Shown piece after piece: positions 1 to 6,922 of a stretch of 9,887 nucleotides of DNA. Position 1 is the first letter of the stretch; each line of letters opens with the position of its first letter. A program made the position numbers and the translations under genes. Source of the DNA: JAPLVS01 sp043809265 (GTDB taxonomy: Archaea; Iainarchaeota; Iainarchaeia; Iainarchaeales; DTGL01). The stretch lies in the NCBI GenBank assembly GCA_043809265.1, contig JAZDDY010000149.1, forward strand, positions 1-9,887, in the 5' to 3' direction. Under the pieces are notes generated by a model. The model was not told where the DNA came from, did not search any database, and saw only the letters and a program-made list of their open reading frames with translations.

Positions 1-582
1 CAGTTTCTTTCTTGCCCCTGCTTTTGGAATTTTTGCCTTTTTTATCTGCCCTTCATAGGTCGGCTCTATGATGAATTTCACTTTTGCACCCGGAAGCAGC
101 TTTCTGATGTCTGCCGTGTCCGAACTCGAAAGTGTTACAATGCTGTCCGCCTTGGAATAGAATTTTTTTGCCAGCCATGTGTGGATGCCTCCGCCTTCAT
201 GCGGGAGCGCGCACTGGCTTACGACCGAAATCCGTGCCTTGCCTTTCAGGTTTTTTGCTATGGCCGAATAGCAAAAGGCGTGGAATGTTGTCCACCACTG
301 GAATATGACAACCTCGGGGCCGAAACAGTTTATTTTTTCGGCAACAGCCTGCCAGTTAAGCGGATTTATCGAGTCGATGCAAAAATCCACATTCATTCCT
401 TTTGGCGGCCTTTTGCCGTCCTCTTTCTGGAATTTGCCCCTGTAAAGGAATTTTGGGTAAAGGCGGCTGAAAGAATACGCCCTGACCTCGTGGTTTTTCG
501 CAAGGTTTTCGCAAAGTATTGTGTTCGAATGGGCGATTCCGCCCCTGAATGGCGGGACAGGCCCTATAACCGCGACCTTCAT
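1..582 (-). CDS. GT4-family glycosyltransferase, N-terminal part (runs off left edge)
   Basis: Open reading frame of 194 codons from ATG at 582 to the window edge with no stop; the C-terminal half is outside. It begins MKVAVIGPVPPFRGGIAHSN, the glycine-rich loop (GGI at residues 14-16) that opens the N-terminal Rossmann domain of GT-B/GT4 enzymes. An IFQWWTTFHAF stretch (93-103) and an LPHE motif (126-129), followed by a KADSIVTLSSSD segment (144-155), match what I recall of a GT4 subgroup. The expected role is transfer of a sugar from a nucleotide donor to a growing lipid-linked glycan on the cytoplasmic face. The donor-binding E(x7)E region is missing, so donor and acceptor cannot be judged. 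It is divergent from the dehydratase gene at 731. No clear Shine-Dalgarno precedes the ATG, but a TATA-like box lies about 24 bases upstream, suggesting leaderless transcription. Confidence 0.85.
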   Translation of the reverse strand, partial: MKVAVIGPVPPFRGGIAHSNTILCENLAKNHEVRAYSFSRLYPKFLYRGKFQKEDGKRPPKGMNVDFCIDSINPLNWQAVAEKINCFGPEVVIFQWWTTFHAFCYSAIAKNLKGKARISVVSQCALPHEGGGIHTWLAKKFYSKADSIVTLSSSDTADIRKLLPGAKVKFIIEPTYEGQIKKAKIPKAGARKKL

Positions 583-601
583 AAAGAAAAGGCGAATCCT
601 G

Positions 602-611
602 TTTTTATAAC
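602..611 (-). promoter_or_regulatory. TATA-like box of the left GT4 gene
   Basis: On the minus strand this reads GTTATAAAAAC. Its centre (about 606) is 24 bases from the ATG at 582. Archaeal TATA boxes direct initiation about 25-27 bases downstream, so the transcript would begin at or next to the start codon. That fits the absence of a ribosome-binding site. Inferred from sequence only. Confidence 0.5.
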
Positions 612-638
612 CCTTATGGTGCACCTTTAATCCTGCCT

Positions 639-648
639 GTCTTAAGAC
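639..648. repeat. Perfect 10-base palindrome in the divergent GT4/dehydratase gap
   Basis: GTCTTAAGAC is its own reverse complement. It lies about 30 bases upstream of the TATA box of the minus-strand GT4 gene and about 80 bases upstream of the dehydratase start, a possible position for an operator shared by both genes. Such a short palindrome can also occur by chance. Confidence 0.3.
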
Positions 649-671
649 CGCCTTATCCGGGTTTTATAATT

Positions 672-694
672 GTGCCAAAAGGCAGTTTAAAAAG
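672..694 (+). promoter_or_regulatory. Promoter of the dehydratase-aminotransferase unit
   Basis: GTGCCAAAA (672-680) is followed by TTTAAAAAG (686-694), a TATA-like box. The predicted transcript start is near 715-717, just ahead of the GAGGTG ribosome site at 720-725, giving a leader of about 15 bases. The GTGCC-A-rich part resembles elements in front of rmlB and of the last gene in the window. A second AT-rich box (TTTTATAAT, 662-670) could be an alternative. Confidence 0.45.
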
Positions 695-719
695 GTTTTT
701 TATTAATTTATTAGCATTC

Positions 720-725
720 GAGGTG
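720..725 (+). promoter_or_regulatory. Shine-Dalgarno site fixing the 731 start
   Basis: GAGGTG matches the archaeal 16S anti-Shine-Dalgarno (3' end CACCUCC type) and sits five bases before the ATG at 731. It is the strongest ribosome-binding site in the window and supports this start. Confidence 0.7.
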
Positions 726-730
726 CTTCT

Positions 731-1696
731 ATGGATTTTTCAGGTAAAAACGTTTTCGTGACAGGCGGCGCAGGCTTCATAGGAAGCTCCCTTGCAAGGC
801 AGCTTGTCGAAGAGAATGCGAATGTAACAGTATTTGACAATTTCCTAAGCGGGAGCAGGGAAAATCTTAAAGGCATTGAAAAGGAAATCAGGCTTATTGA
901 AGGCGACATAAGGGATGAAAAGCTTGACAGCATCCTTTCCAAGAACAATGCCGAGTATGTTTTCAACCTTGCCGCGATGCCTTATATCCCGGACTGCTAT
1001 AAAACCCCGAAAGACTTCATGGACATCAATGCGACAGGCGCAATGAACGTCATGTTTGCTGCAAAAAAGGCAGGCGTAAAGCGCTTGATCCAGTATTCGA
1101 CAAGTGAAACATACGGCACAGCCCAGTATGTGCCGATGGACGAGCACCACCCGCTGAACCCGCATTCCACTTATGCGGTGGCAAAGGTCGCTGCCGACAG
1201 GCTCTGCTTTACGCTTTTCCACGAGCAGGGCATTCCGGTCATAATCCTCAGGCAGTTCAACACTTACGGGCCAAGGGAAACCCACCGCTACATTATCCCT
1301 GAATTGATTTCCCAGCTTTCAAAAGGGAACACTTTGCATTTGGGTAACATCGAGGCAAAGCGTGATTTCACATATGTCGAGGACGCCGCAAGGGCTTCGA
1401 TCGAACTCATGAGGCATAAGGAAGCCGAAGGCGAAGTTTTCAATTGCGGCTACGGCAAGTGCTGGAGCGTAAAAGAAATGGCGGAACTCCTTGCGGACAT
1501 AATGGGTGTCAAAAACCTCAAAATCGTGGTTGAAAAGCAGAGGCTGCGCCCGCTTGACGTTCAGGTGCTTGAAGCCAACTATTTCAAGCTTTTCAGGCTC
1601 ACAGGCTGGACTCCAAAAATTTCGTTCAGGGAAGGCCTGGAGAGAACGGTTGAGGATTTCAGGCAGCGCGGCAAAAAATGGCCCTGGGACAAATAA
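731..1696 (+). CDS. NDP-sugar 4,6-dehydratase, extended SDR family (LegB-like)
   Basis: A 321-residue extended short-chain dehydrogenase/reductase. The NAD(P)-binding loop TGGAGFIGS is at residues 11-19. The active site reads STSETYG (123-129), with Thr124-Ser125-Glu126 where 4,6-dehydratases keep Thr-Asp/Ser-Glu. The catalytic pair is Tyr148/Lys152 (YAVAK). The stretch YGTAQYVPMDEHHPLNP (128-144) and the FNTYGPRE motif (176-183) resemble the UDP-GlcNAc 4,6-dehydratase LegB rather than a 4-epimerase. Expected reaction: NDP-hexose (probably UDP-GlcNAc) to the 4-keto-6-deoxy form, in the cytoplasm. The aminotransferase gene starts 16 bases downstream and would use the 4-keto product. The start is set by GAGGTG five bases ahead. 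The sugar base (UDP-GlcNAc or other) is inference; UDP-sugar epimerase or decarboxylase are less likely alternatives. Confidence 0.88.
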   Translation: MDFSGKNVFVTGGAGFIGSSLARQLVEENANVTVFDNFLSGSRENLKGIEKEIRLIEGDIRDEKLDSILSKNNAEYVFNLAAMPYIPDCYKTPKDFMDINATGAMNVMFAAKKAGVKRLIQYSTSETYGTAQYVPMDEHHPLNPHSTYAVAKVAADRLCFTLFHEQGIPVIILRQFNTYGPRETHRYIIPELISQLSKGNTLHLGNIEAKRDFTYVEDAARASIELMRHKEAEGEVFNCGYGKCWSVKEMAELLADIMGVKNLKIVVEKQRLRPLDVQVLEANYFKLFRLTGWTPKISFREGLERTVEDFRQRGKKWPWDK

Positions 1697-1712
1697 TGCA
1701 AAAGTGGTTTTT

Positions 1713-2813
1713 ATGGAAAGGATTCCTGTATCTTCTGTAGCCCTTGCAGGCAACGAACTGAAATACCTGAAGGAATGCGTCGAAACAAAATGGGTTTCCT
1801 CGGAAGGCGAATTTGTAAAAAAATTCGAGCAGGAATTCGCGAAATACTGCGGCACAAGGCACGCTGTCTCAGTTTCGAACGGCACCCACGCCCTGCACTT
1901 GGCGCTGCTCTGCCACGGCATTAAAGCAGGTGATGAGGTGATTGTGCCCGACCTGACCTTTGTGGCAACCGCAAACGCCGTCGCTTACATCGGCGCCAAG
2001 CCTGTCTGCGCAGACATCGACAGGGAAACATGGAACATCGGTCCTGAAAAAATAAAACCGCTTATTTCAAAGAAAACAAAGGCAATAATCCCTGTGCACT
2101 TATACGGCCTGCCCTGCGAAATGGACGAAATAAATGAAATAGCTGAAAAGCAAGGCCTTGCGGTTATAGAGGATTCCGCCGAATCCATAGGTGCGGAATA
2201 CAAGGGCAAAAAAGCAGGCAATCTCGGGCATTCGGCGATTTTCAGCCTTTACGGCAACAAGGTCATCACCACAGGCGAGGGCGGAATGATTACAACAAAC
2301 GACGCAGGGATAGCCGAAAAGGCGAATTACCTCAAAAACCATGCCATGAGCAAAGAGCGCAGGTATTTCCACACAGAGCTCGGCTTCAATTACCGCATGA
2401 CAAATTTGCAGGCAGCCTTTGGCCTAGCCCAACTGGAAGGCCTGGACGGATTTCTTATGGACAGGAAAAAAATAGCGGAGACCTACGGCGAACTTTTCTC
2501 CAAAACCAAAGGCATCACGCTACCGCTTGAAAAGCCCTATCTGAAAAACACTTTCTGGACTTACAGCGTCCTAATCGAAAAAGAATTCGGGATTTCCAGC
2601 GCGGAACTGCAAAAAAAACTCGGGGAAAAAGGCATCGACACAAGGCCTTTCTTTGCGCCAATAAGCAAAATGCCCTATTTCAAAAGCCTTGGCTTCAAGT
2701 GCCCTGTTTCATGCGATGTTTCCGAACGCGGCATTTCCCTTCCGACCTTTTCAGGCCTCACAGGAGAACAGATTGAAAGGGTCATCGCGGAAATAAAAAA
2801 TAGCGCGAAGTGA
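1713..2813 (+). CDS. DegT/DnrJ/EryC1 PLP-dependent sugar aminotransferase (LegC/perosamine-synthase-like)
   Basis: A 366-residue fold-type I aminotransferase, the usual length for the family. Signature residues are visible: SNGTHAL (55-61) for the PLP phosphate, EDSAESIG (153-160) with Asp154 for the pyridine nitrogen, and FSLYGNKVITTGEGG (177-191) with Lys183 as the Schiff-base lysine. FNYRMTNLQAA (225-235) and DTRPFFAPI (309-317) are also family hallmarks. It should transfer an amino group, usually from glutamate, to C4 of a 4-keto-6-deoxy sugar nucleotide, the product of the preceding gene. The ATG at 1713 is 16 bases after the upstream stop with only a weak AGTGG site. A longer in-frame start at 1506 would overlap the dehydratase by 190 bases and adds residues unlike the family, so it is rejected. 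The sequence resembles both LegC/PglE and GDP-perosamine synthases; the partner gene favours a UDP-sugar. Confidence 0.9.
   Translation: MERIPVSSVALAGNELKYLKECVETKWVSSEGEFVKKFEQEFAKYCGTRHAVSVSNGTHALHLALLCHGIKAGDEVIVPDLTFVATANAVAYIGAKPVCADIDRETWNIGPEKIKPLISKKTKAIIPVHLYGLPCEMDEINEIAEKQGLAVIEDSAESIGAEYKGKKAGNLGHSAIFSLYGNKVITTGEGGMITTNDAGIAEKANYLKNHAMSKERRYFHTELGFNYRMTNLQAAFGLAQLEGLDGFLMDRKKIAETYGELFSKTKGITLPLEKPYLKNTFWTYSVLIEKEFGISSAELQKKLGEKGIDTRPFFAPISKMPYFKSLGFKCPVSCDVSERGISLPTFSGLTGEQIERVIAEIKNSAK
2789..2803 (-). terminator. Possible U-tract terminator of the fusion gene, inside the aminotransferase 3' end
   Basis: On the minus strand this reads CTATTTTTTATTTCC, starting 11 bases past the TAG stop of the fusion gene. 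Archaeal intrinsic termination needs only T-rich tracts. The tract lies within the last codons of the convergent aminotransferase, so the two messages would overlap at their 3' ends. Confidence 0.3.
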
Positions 2814-4349
2814 CTATTTCTTTTCATACAATTGCATAACCCATTTTGACAAAAAGACAGGCCTGCCGATTCTTGTTATCCTTTTTGACCAGTTTTTTGG
2901 AAGCGGAACCAATTGGATGCCGTCTTCCCGCACCAGCGCCAAACCCGAATTTTCCATAATGCCCCTTATTTTGAAATAATTTCCAGGATAAACATGGTCC
3001 TTCAATCCGACAGCCCAAGACAAAGGGTTAATGGAATTCATAAAGATTACTAGAATCCTTCCCCTTTGCTTTAAGAGCCCTGTAACTTCGCCCAGGATTT
3101 TTTCCTGCTCGCGCCATCCCTCCTCCTGCAATACTTCCGCAAGCAGAATGCAGTCAAACTTTTTCTTCGGGGGCTTTTCAAGGATTTCTGAAGCGCACTT
3201 TTTTCTTGCAATCTTCAGCATATGCCTGTTTGGCTCAAAGCCCGTGATTTTTGCGCCTTTGGACTCGAAAAACTTCACAAACCGCCCGGTGCCGCAGCCA
3301 TAATCAAGGATATCCCCCGAAAGGCCAGCGCTCTTGATGAATTCCATTTCTTTCTCGCTGATGCCGTTCAGGCCTCTTATCTCGGAATCATATGATTCGG
3401 TATACTTTGCACCTATTTCCCTTGCCTTTTCCTTGCCAGCCGTTTTTTTTGGCAAAGTGAAAAACGCAAGGATAATAAACACAAAAGCATAGTCGATCAT
3501 CGTTCCAAGGAACGCGGCTCCTACCGCCGCCTCTGCCCCGATTGAAGCCCTCTGCAGGAGCACCGCTATTGCGCCCTCGCGCAGTCCAAGGCCGCTGAAG
3601 GTCACAGGCACCATTGAAATTACGGTTGAAGCAGGCACGATCAGGAGGAGCGGCATGAAATCAGTTTGAATGCCTAATCCCAAAATAATGCAGTAAAGGA
3701 TGCATGCCTGCAATGCAAGCTTAAGCAATGCAAATGCCGCGTTCAAAAGCAAAAGCCCCTTTCTTTTTTGGAGATAGCTGGCAAGCGTCCCAAAGAACTC
3801 CTTCAGGCCGCGCTCGAACCTGCCCATAAAAATTTTCGAAACAAGGGCATTGCCCTTTTTTGTAAACAAAAGGAAAAAGAGAATGATAAAGCCGGCGGCA
3901 AGGAACAAGGAAACCCTCAGGCCATTGTCAATCCCGAAAAAAATGAAAAGTGCGGCTATGGAAATCGCGGAATAAAGCGACAGCGTGACAATCTTGTCCA
4001 TCAGGATGATTGCGCTTGACTCGCCAGGCCTGAATTTTTCTTTCAGGAGCACTGAAAGCGAAAAATCCCCGATTTTTCCCGGTGCAATGTAGCCGAAGGC
4101 AAAGCTCACACAGTAGTTTTTGAACAATTCAAAAAAGCCTATTTTGCCGAGCGGCGAAAGGAGCCTGTGCAGGTTAAGGGCGCCGACAACCAGGACAAGG
4201 ATTGTGAGAATTATTATGGGAAACAGGAAAAAAGGATTGAAGGAGGCAATTTTTTCAAGGATGCCGCCGATGCCTGCAAAATAGGCCAGGAAAAAGATTA
4301 TTGCGATGCCTGCGGCAATCCTCAATGCCAATACTGCCCTGTTGCCCAT
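2814..4349 (-). CDS. Fusion: AglD/LPG-synthase-type membrane domain plus SAM-dependent methyltransferase
   Basis: A 511-residue two-part protein. Residues 1-300 are very hydrophobic, with about seven or eight membrane segments (about 6-27, 38-60, 75-95, 116-138, 145-162, 198-223, 230-250, 275-299). The pattern VSFAFGYIAPGKIGD (81-95) and SMVPVTFSGLGLREGA (245-260) is typical of the LPG_synthase_TM family (PF03706/UPF0104; also the C-terminal part of archaeal AglD). After a charged linker (300-318), residues 319-511 form a class I methyltransferase: ILDYGCGTGRF (347-357) is the SAM loop, and an acidic residue follows in GFEPN (Glu372). There is no in-frame Met at the start of the methyltransferase module, so it cannot readily be a separate gene. 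It is probably membrane-bound with a cytoplasmic catalytic domain acting on lipid-linked glycan or lipid; the substrate is unknown. Its stop abuts the aminotransferase stop. Confidence 0.82.
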   Translation of the reverse strand: MGNRAVLALRIAAGIAIIFFLAYFAGIGGILEKIASFNPFFLFPIIILTILVLVVGALNLHRLLSPLGKIGFFELFKNYCVSFAFGYIAPGKIGDFSLSVLLKEKFRPGESSAIILMDKIVTLSLYSAISIAALFIFFGIDNGLRVSLFLAAGFIILFFLLFTKKGNALVSKIFMGRFERGLKEFFGTLASYLQKRKGLLLLNAAFALLKLALQACILYCIILGLGIQTDFMPLLLIVPASTVISMVPVTFSGLGLREGAIAVLLQRASIGAEAAVGAAFLGTMIDYAFVFIILAFFTLPKKTAGKEKAREIGAKYTESYDSEIRGLNGISEKEMEFIKSAGLSGDILDYGCGTGRFVKFFESKGAKITGFEPNRHMLKIARKKCASEILEKPPKKKFDCILLAEVLQEEGWREQEKILGEVTGLLKQRGRILVIFMNSINPLSWAVGLKDHVYPGNYFKIRGIMENSGLALVREDGIQLVPLPKNWSKRITRIGRPVFLSKWVMQLYEKK

Positions 4350-4362
4350 TTTCTCGCCTTAG

Positions 4363-4373
4363 CCGTTTAACGG
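4363..4373. repeat. Short inverted repeat upstream of the fusion gene
   Basis: CCGTTTAACGG is a perfect 5-base inverted repeat around one T. It lies 13 bases before the fusion gene start, probably within its leader. A second small inverted repeat (CGGCT 4422-4426, AGCCG 4435-4439) lies in the same 154-base gap. Either could be operator half-sites or chance. Confidence 0.2.
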
Positions 4374-4443
4374 TATTACCAAAAAGAATATCAATACCCG
4401 AAGCGCATTTATTTCTGGCTACGGCTATCTGAACAGCCGCATT

Positions 4444-4451
4444 CTATAAAT
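4444..4451 (+). promoter_or_regulatory. TATA-like box of the GT2/GT-C/GT2 unit
   Basis: CTATAAAT would place transcription near 4474 and leave a leader of about 30 bases containing the GGTG ribosome site at 4495-4498, five bases before the ATG at 4504. A second T-rich box (TTTTTATTT, 4465-4473) could give a start near 4495 instead. The rest of the 4350-4503 gap shows only small inverted repeats and a weak AAATAAAT box for the divergent fusion gene (4407-4414, minus). Confidence 0.4.
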
Positions 4452-4503
4452 TGCGGCGCCCAGGTTTTTATTTGTTTTGAGACATGCTTGAATCGGTGCA
4501 AAA

Positions 4504-5433
4504 ATGAAACTGGCAATAACAATCCCTGCATTCAACGAGGAAAAGACAATCGCAAAAGTGATTGAAGAAATTCCAAGGCGGATTGAAGGGATAAAGGAAA
4601 TAAAAATAATCGTGATAGACGACGGCAGCACCGACCATACAGGCAAAATTGCTGCAAAAAGCGGCGCGGTTGTGGTTAGGCATGCCGGGAACCGCGGCCT
4701 CGCGAAAGCGTTCAAGACCGGCATTGATGCCGCGCTTGAGGGCGGCGCTGATATTATAGTCAACACCGATGCCGATTTCCAGTACAACCAGAAACAGATC
4801 CCGCTCCTTGTAAAGCCTGTCGCCGAAGGAAAGGCGGACATTGTTTTGGGCTCAAGGTTCAAGGGCTGGATAGAGGAAATGCCTTCCAGCAAGCGCTTCG
4901 GGAACATCCTTGCCACAAAAGTCGTGAGGTTTGTTTCAGGCTACGATATAAGCGATGCCCAGACAGGCTTCAGGGCTTTTTCGCGCGAGGCCGCCCTGAG
5001 GATGAACATATCAAGCAATTTCACTTACACGCAGGAATCGCTGCTAATTGCGGCAGAGCACAAAATGAAAGTAATCGAAATCCCGGTCGATTTCAGGAAG
5101 CGCTCTGATTCCTCAAGGCTTTTCGGGAGCGTTTTGGGCTATGCAAAGCGCGCTGGAATGACCCTTCTCGTTAACTACCTCAATTACCATCCGCTGAGAA
5201 TTTTCTCGGCAATCGGCGGAATTTTCTTTTTGGGCGGAATCCTTGCGGGCTTCAGGGTTTTATCGCACTTTTTTGCAACCGGCGCTGTTGAACCATATTA
5301 CCCCACAGCAATCCTTTCCGGTATTTTGATGACCATAGGCCTCCAGATAGTGCTCTTCGGCTTTATAGGGGAAATGGTCAAGCGCAACAGGGAAATCCAG
5401 GAAGAGGCGCTTTACAGGCTCAAGAAAAAGTGA
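4504..5433 (+). CDS. GT2 polyprenyl-phosphate sugar synthase (dolichol-phosphate mannose/glucose synthase type) with C-terminal membrane helices
   Basis: A 309-residue GT-A enzyme. It opens MKLAITIPAFNEEKTI, has the nucleotide-binding VIDDGSTD (37-44), the metal-binding DxD as NTDADFQY (87-94), and DAQTGFRAFSR (151-161), a signature of DPM1/DPG synthases. Residues 231-253 and 266-291 form two membrane helices, as in GtrB-type synthases. Expected reaction: transfer of a hexose from UDP- or GDP-sugar to dolichyl/polyprenyl phosphate at the cytoplasmic face. The gene for a GT-C transferase begins seven bases after its stop; such enzymes use polyprenyl-phosphate sugars, so the two probably act in sequence, much as AglD and AglS do in Haloferax. 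The sugar transferred (mannose, glucose or other) cannot be read from sequence. The start has GGTG five bases upstream. Confidence 0.88.
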   Translation: MKLAITIPAFNEEKTIAKVIEEIPRRIEGIKEIKIIVIDDGSTDHTGKIAAKSGAVVVRHAGNRGLAKAFKTGIDAALEGGADIIVNTDADFQYNQKQIPLLVKPVAEGKADIVLGSRFKGWIEEMPSSKRFGNILATKVVRFVSGYDISDAQTGFRAFSREAALRMNISSNFTYTQESLLIAAEHKMKVIEIPVDFRKRSDSSRLFGSVLGYAKRAGMTLLVNYLNYHPLRIFSAIGGIFFLGGILAGFRVLSHFFATGAVEPYYPTAILSGILMTIGLQIVLFGFIGEMVKRNREIQEEALYRLKKK

Positions 5434-5440
5434 TTTTCAG

Positions 5441-6922
5441 ATGTGGCTGGAAAAATCAAGGGAAAACATTGCGATGCTTGCAGTGCTGGCCCTGTTCGTA
5501 CTTTCCTATTTCGTATTTTTTCCCCAATTTTATTCCTCTAGCGACGAATGCCACACTCTTGCGAATGCGCTTCAAATCCAAAAAGGCTCCCTGGGTGAGA
5601 AAAACCCGGAGAATGTCTGCAATGCCGGCTCATTCACTTCCAATGGCTATGTGTACGGCCAGGGCATAGGGCGCGCCCTGTTCACAATTCCTTTCACATG
5701 GTTCGGTTTCGGCGCGGTAATGCTTTCGGGGCTTGTACTGCACCTCCTAAATTTCGGATTGCTTTTCCTGATTTTGAAAAAACTCAAGGCAAGGCAGTCC
5801 TTCGCTCTCCTGTACCTTTTCTATCCTGTCATTTTCTGGCAGAGCCGCACGCTTTACGACGGCCCACTTGTCCTGGCGGGTTTTTTTGCCGCGTTTTATT
5901 TTTTCCTTTCCGAAAAGCGCAGGGACTGGGTTTTAAGCGGCGCATTTTTCGGCCTTGCAATGCTTGCCCGCAACGATGCCGTGCTCGGCATAAGTGCAAT
6001 CCTTTTGGCACTGCTTTTCAAGGACAGGAAAAAGTTTTCGCTCACTCTTGCAGGCTTCCTGCCGGTGCTCGCGGCAATGCTGCTCTTCAATTCAATCGCA
6101 TACGGCGGCGCGCTCAGCACCGGCTACGGCGAATCCGCTTCCGAACAGATAATTTCAACTTTCTTGGGCGCGGAGCCCCTGAGCCTTCTCTTCTATGTGG
6201 CGCTCCTCCTTGCGGTTTATCCTCTCATGCTCGCAGCCCCCCATCTCTCCAAAAAATTCCCTTACAAGCTTGAGTTTGCGCTTTTCTCCCTGGTGTACCT
6301 TTTCCTTGCGGCAAGATATCCCCCGTTCGCTTTCAACAATTCCATTTTCACAATCCTTCTGAGAATGCGCTATGCCCTGCCGCTTGCAGGCATGCTGCTC
6401 ATCCCGTACGGCGCATTCCTTCAGGAACTGCTAGAAAAATTCAAATCAAGGGAAAAGCTTTTGCTCGCAGGCTATTGGGCGATAATTGTCGTGCTCTTTG
6501 CAGGTTCAATCTATGCCTCTGCAGTGCACTTGGATTTCCTGAACGGCCGCAAGGCGGTTTTCGACCAGATTTATTCGCACACGCCTGAAAACGCCCTGGT
6601 TATCGGGGGCAGCGACGACTGCATTTACTTCATGAACGGCATTTTCCCTGCCCGCAGGTATCTCTCGGTGGACTTGAACCAGCAGCTTGCAGGCAACCCT
6701 GAAAACCTGAGCCTGGGGGATTTCATCGGCTCCAACACTTATGTGATGGACCTCCAGTACTCCAATCGCATTCAAGGCTCGGGGGGAAGGCAGGACACCA
6801 CTGACCAGGAAAGGGCAAAAGTGCTCGAATTCATTGAAAAAAACAGGGCAAGCCTTGAACTGGTGTTTGAAACCAATTTGCCGCATTCCCTTAAAATCTA
6901 CAAATGGGTGCAAACAAAATGA
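5441..6922 (+). CDS. GT-C membrane glycosyltransferase (PMT/ArnT-like), polyprenyl-phosphate-sugar dependent
   Basis: A 493-residue integral membrane protein with about ten hydrophobic segments between residues 10 and 362 (for example 10-28, 92-113, 140-156, 180-193, 201-218, 246-266, 277-292, 310-326, 341-360). The first loop carries SSSDECHTL (32-40); Asp35-Glu36 sits after the first helix, where GT-C enzymes (GT39, GT83, AglS-like) have their catalytic acidic motif. Residues 363-493 form a soluble tail, probably outside the cell, with no family I recognise. It should move a sugar from a polyprenyl-phosphate donor, likely made by the preceding gene, onto a lipid-linked glycan or protein on the outer face. 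A partial ribosome site GTGAT overlaps the upstream stop. Its TGA overlaps the next gene's start (ATGA). The exact GT family is uncertain. Confidence 0.8.
   Translation: MWLEKSRENIAMLAVLALFVLSYFVFFPQFYSSSDECHTLANALQIQKGSLGEKNPENVCNAGSFTSNGYVYGQGIGRALFTIPFTWFGFGAVMLSGLVLHLLNFGLLFLILKKLKARQSFALLYLFYPVIFWQSRTLYDGPLVLAGFFAAFYFFLSEKRRDWVLSGAFFGLAMLARNDAVLGISAILLALLFKDRKKFSLTLAGFLPVLAAMLLFNSIAYGGALSTGYGESASEQIISTFLGAEPLSLLFYVALLLAVYPLMLAAPHLSKKFPYKLEFALFSLVYLFLAARYPPFAFNNSIFTILLRMRYALPLAGMLLIPYGAFLQELLEKFKSREKLLLAGYWAIIVVLFAGSIYASAVHLDFLNGRKAVFDQIYSHTPENALVIGGSDDCIYFMNGIFPARRYLSVDLNQQLAGNPENLSLGDFIGSNTYVMDLQYSNRIQGSGGRQDTTDQERAKVLEFIEKNRASLELVFETNLPHSLKIYKWVQTK

Noticed and set aside
181..630. 149-codon plus-strand frame at the left edge
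   Set aside because: It is antisense to the GT4 gene, whose minus-strand translation shows the GGI loop and LPHE motif; the plus-strand product matches nothing.
1506..1712. Longer start for the aminotransferase, 69 extra residues
   Set aside because: It would overlap the dehydratase by 190 bases; the added residues do not resemble the family, which normally begins at the IPVS-type motif right after Met at 1713.
1319..1921. 200-codon open frame on the minus strand across the dehydratase/aminotransferase junction
   Set aside because: It is antisense to two genes with catalytic motifs; no motif or ribosome site of its own.
4422..4439. CGGCT/AGCCG small hairpin as a terminator or RNA gene
   Set aside because: A five-pair stem with an eight-base loop and no T-tract after it; too weak to call.
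5698..6273. 191-codon open frame in another frame of the GT-C gene
   Set aside because: It is Arg/Pro/Cys-rich with no recognisable motif and lies wholly inside a well-supported membrane protein gene.
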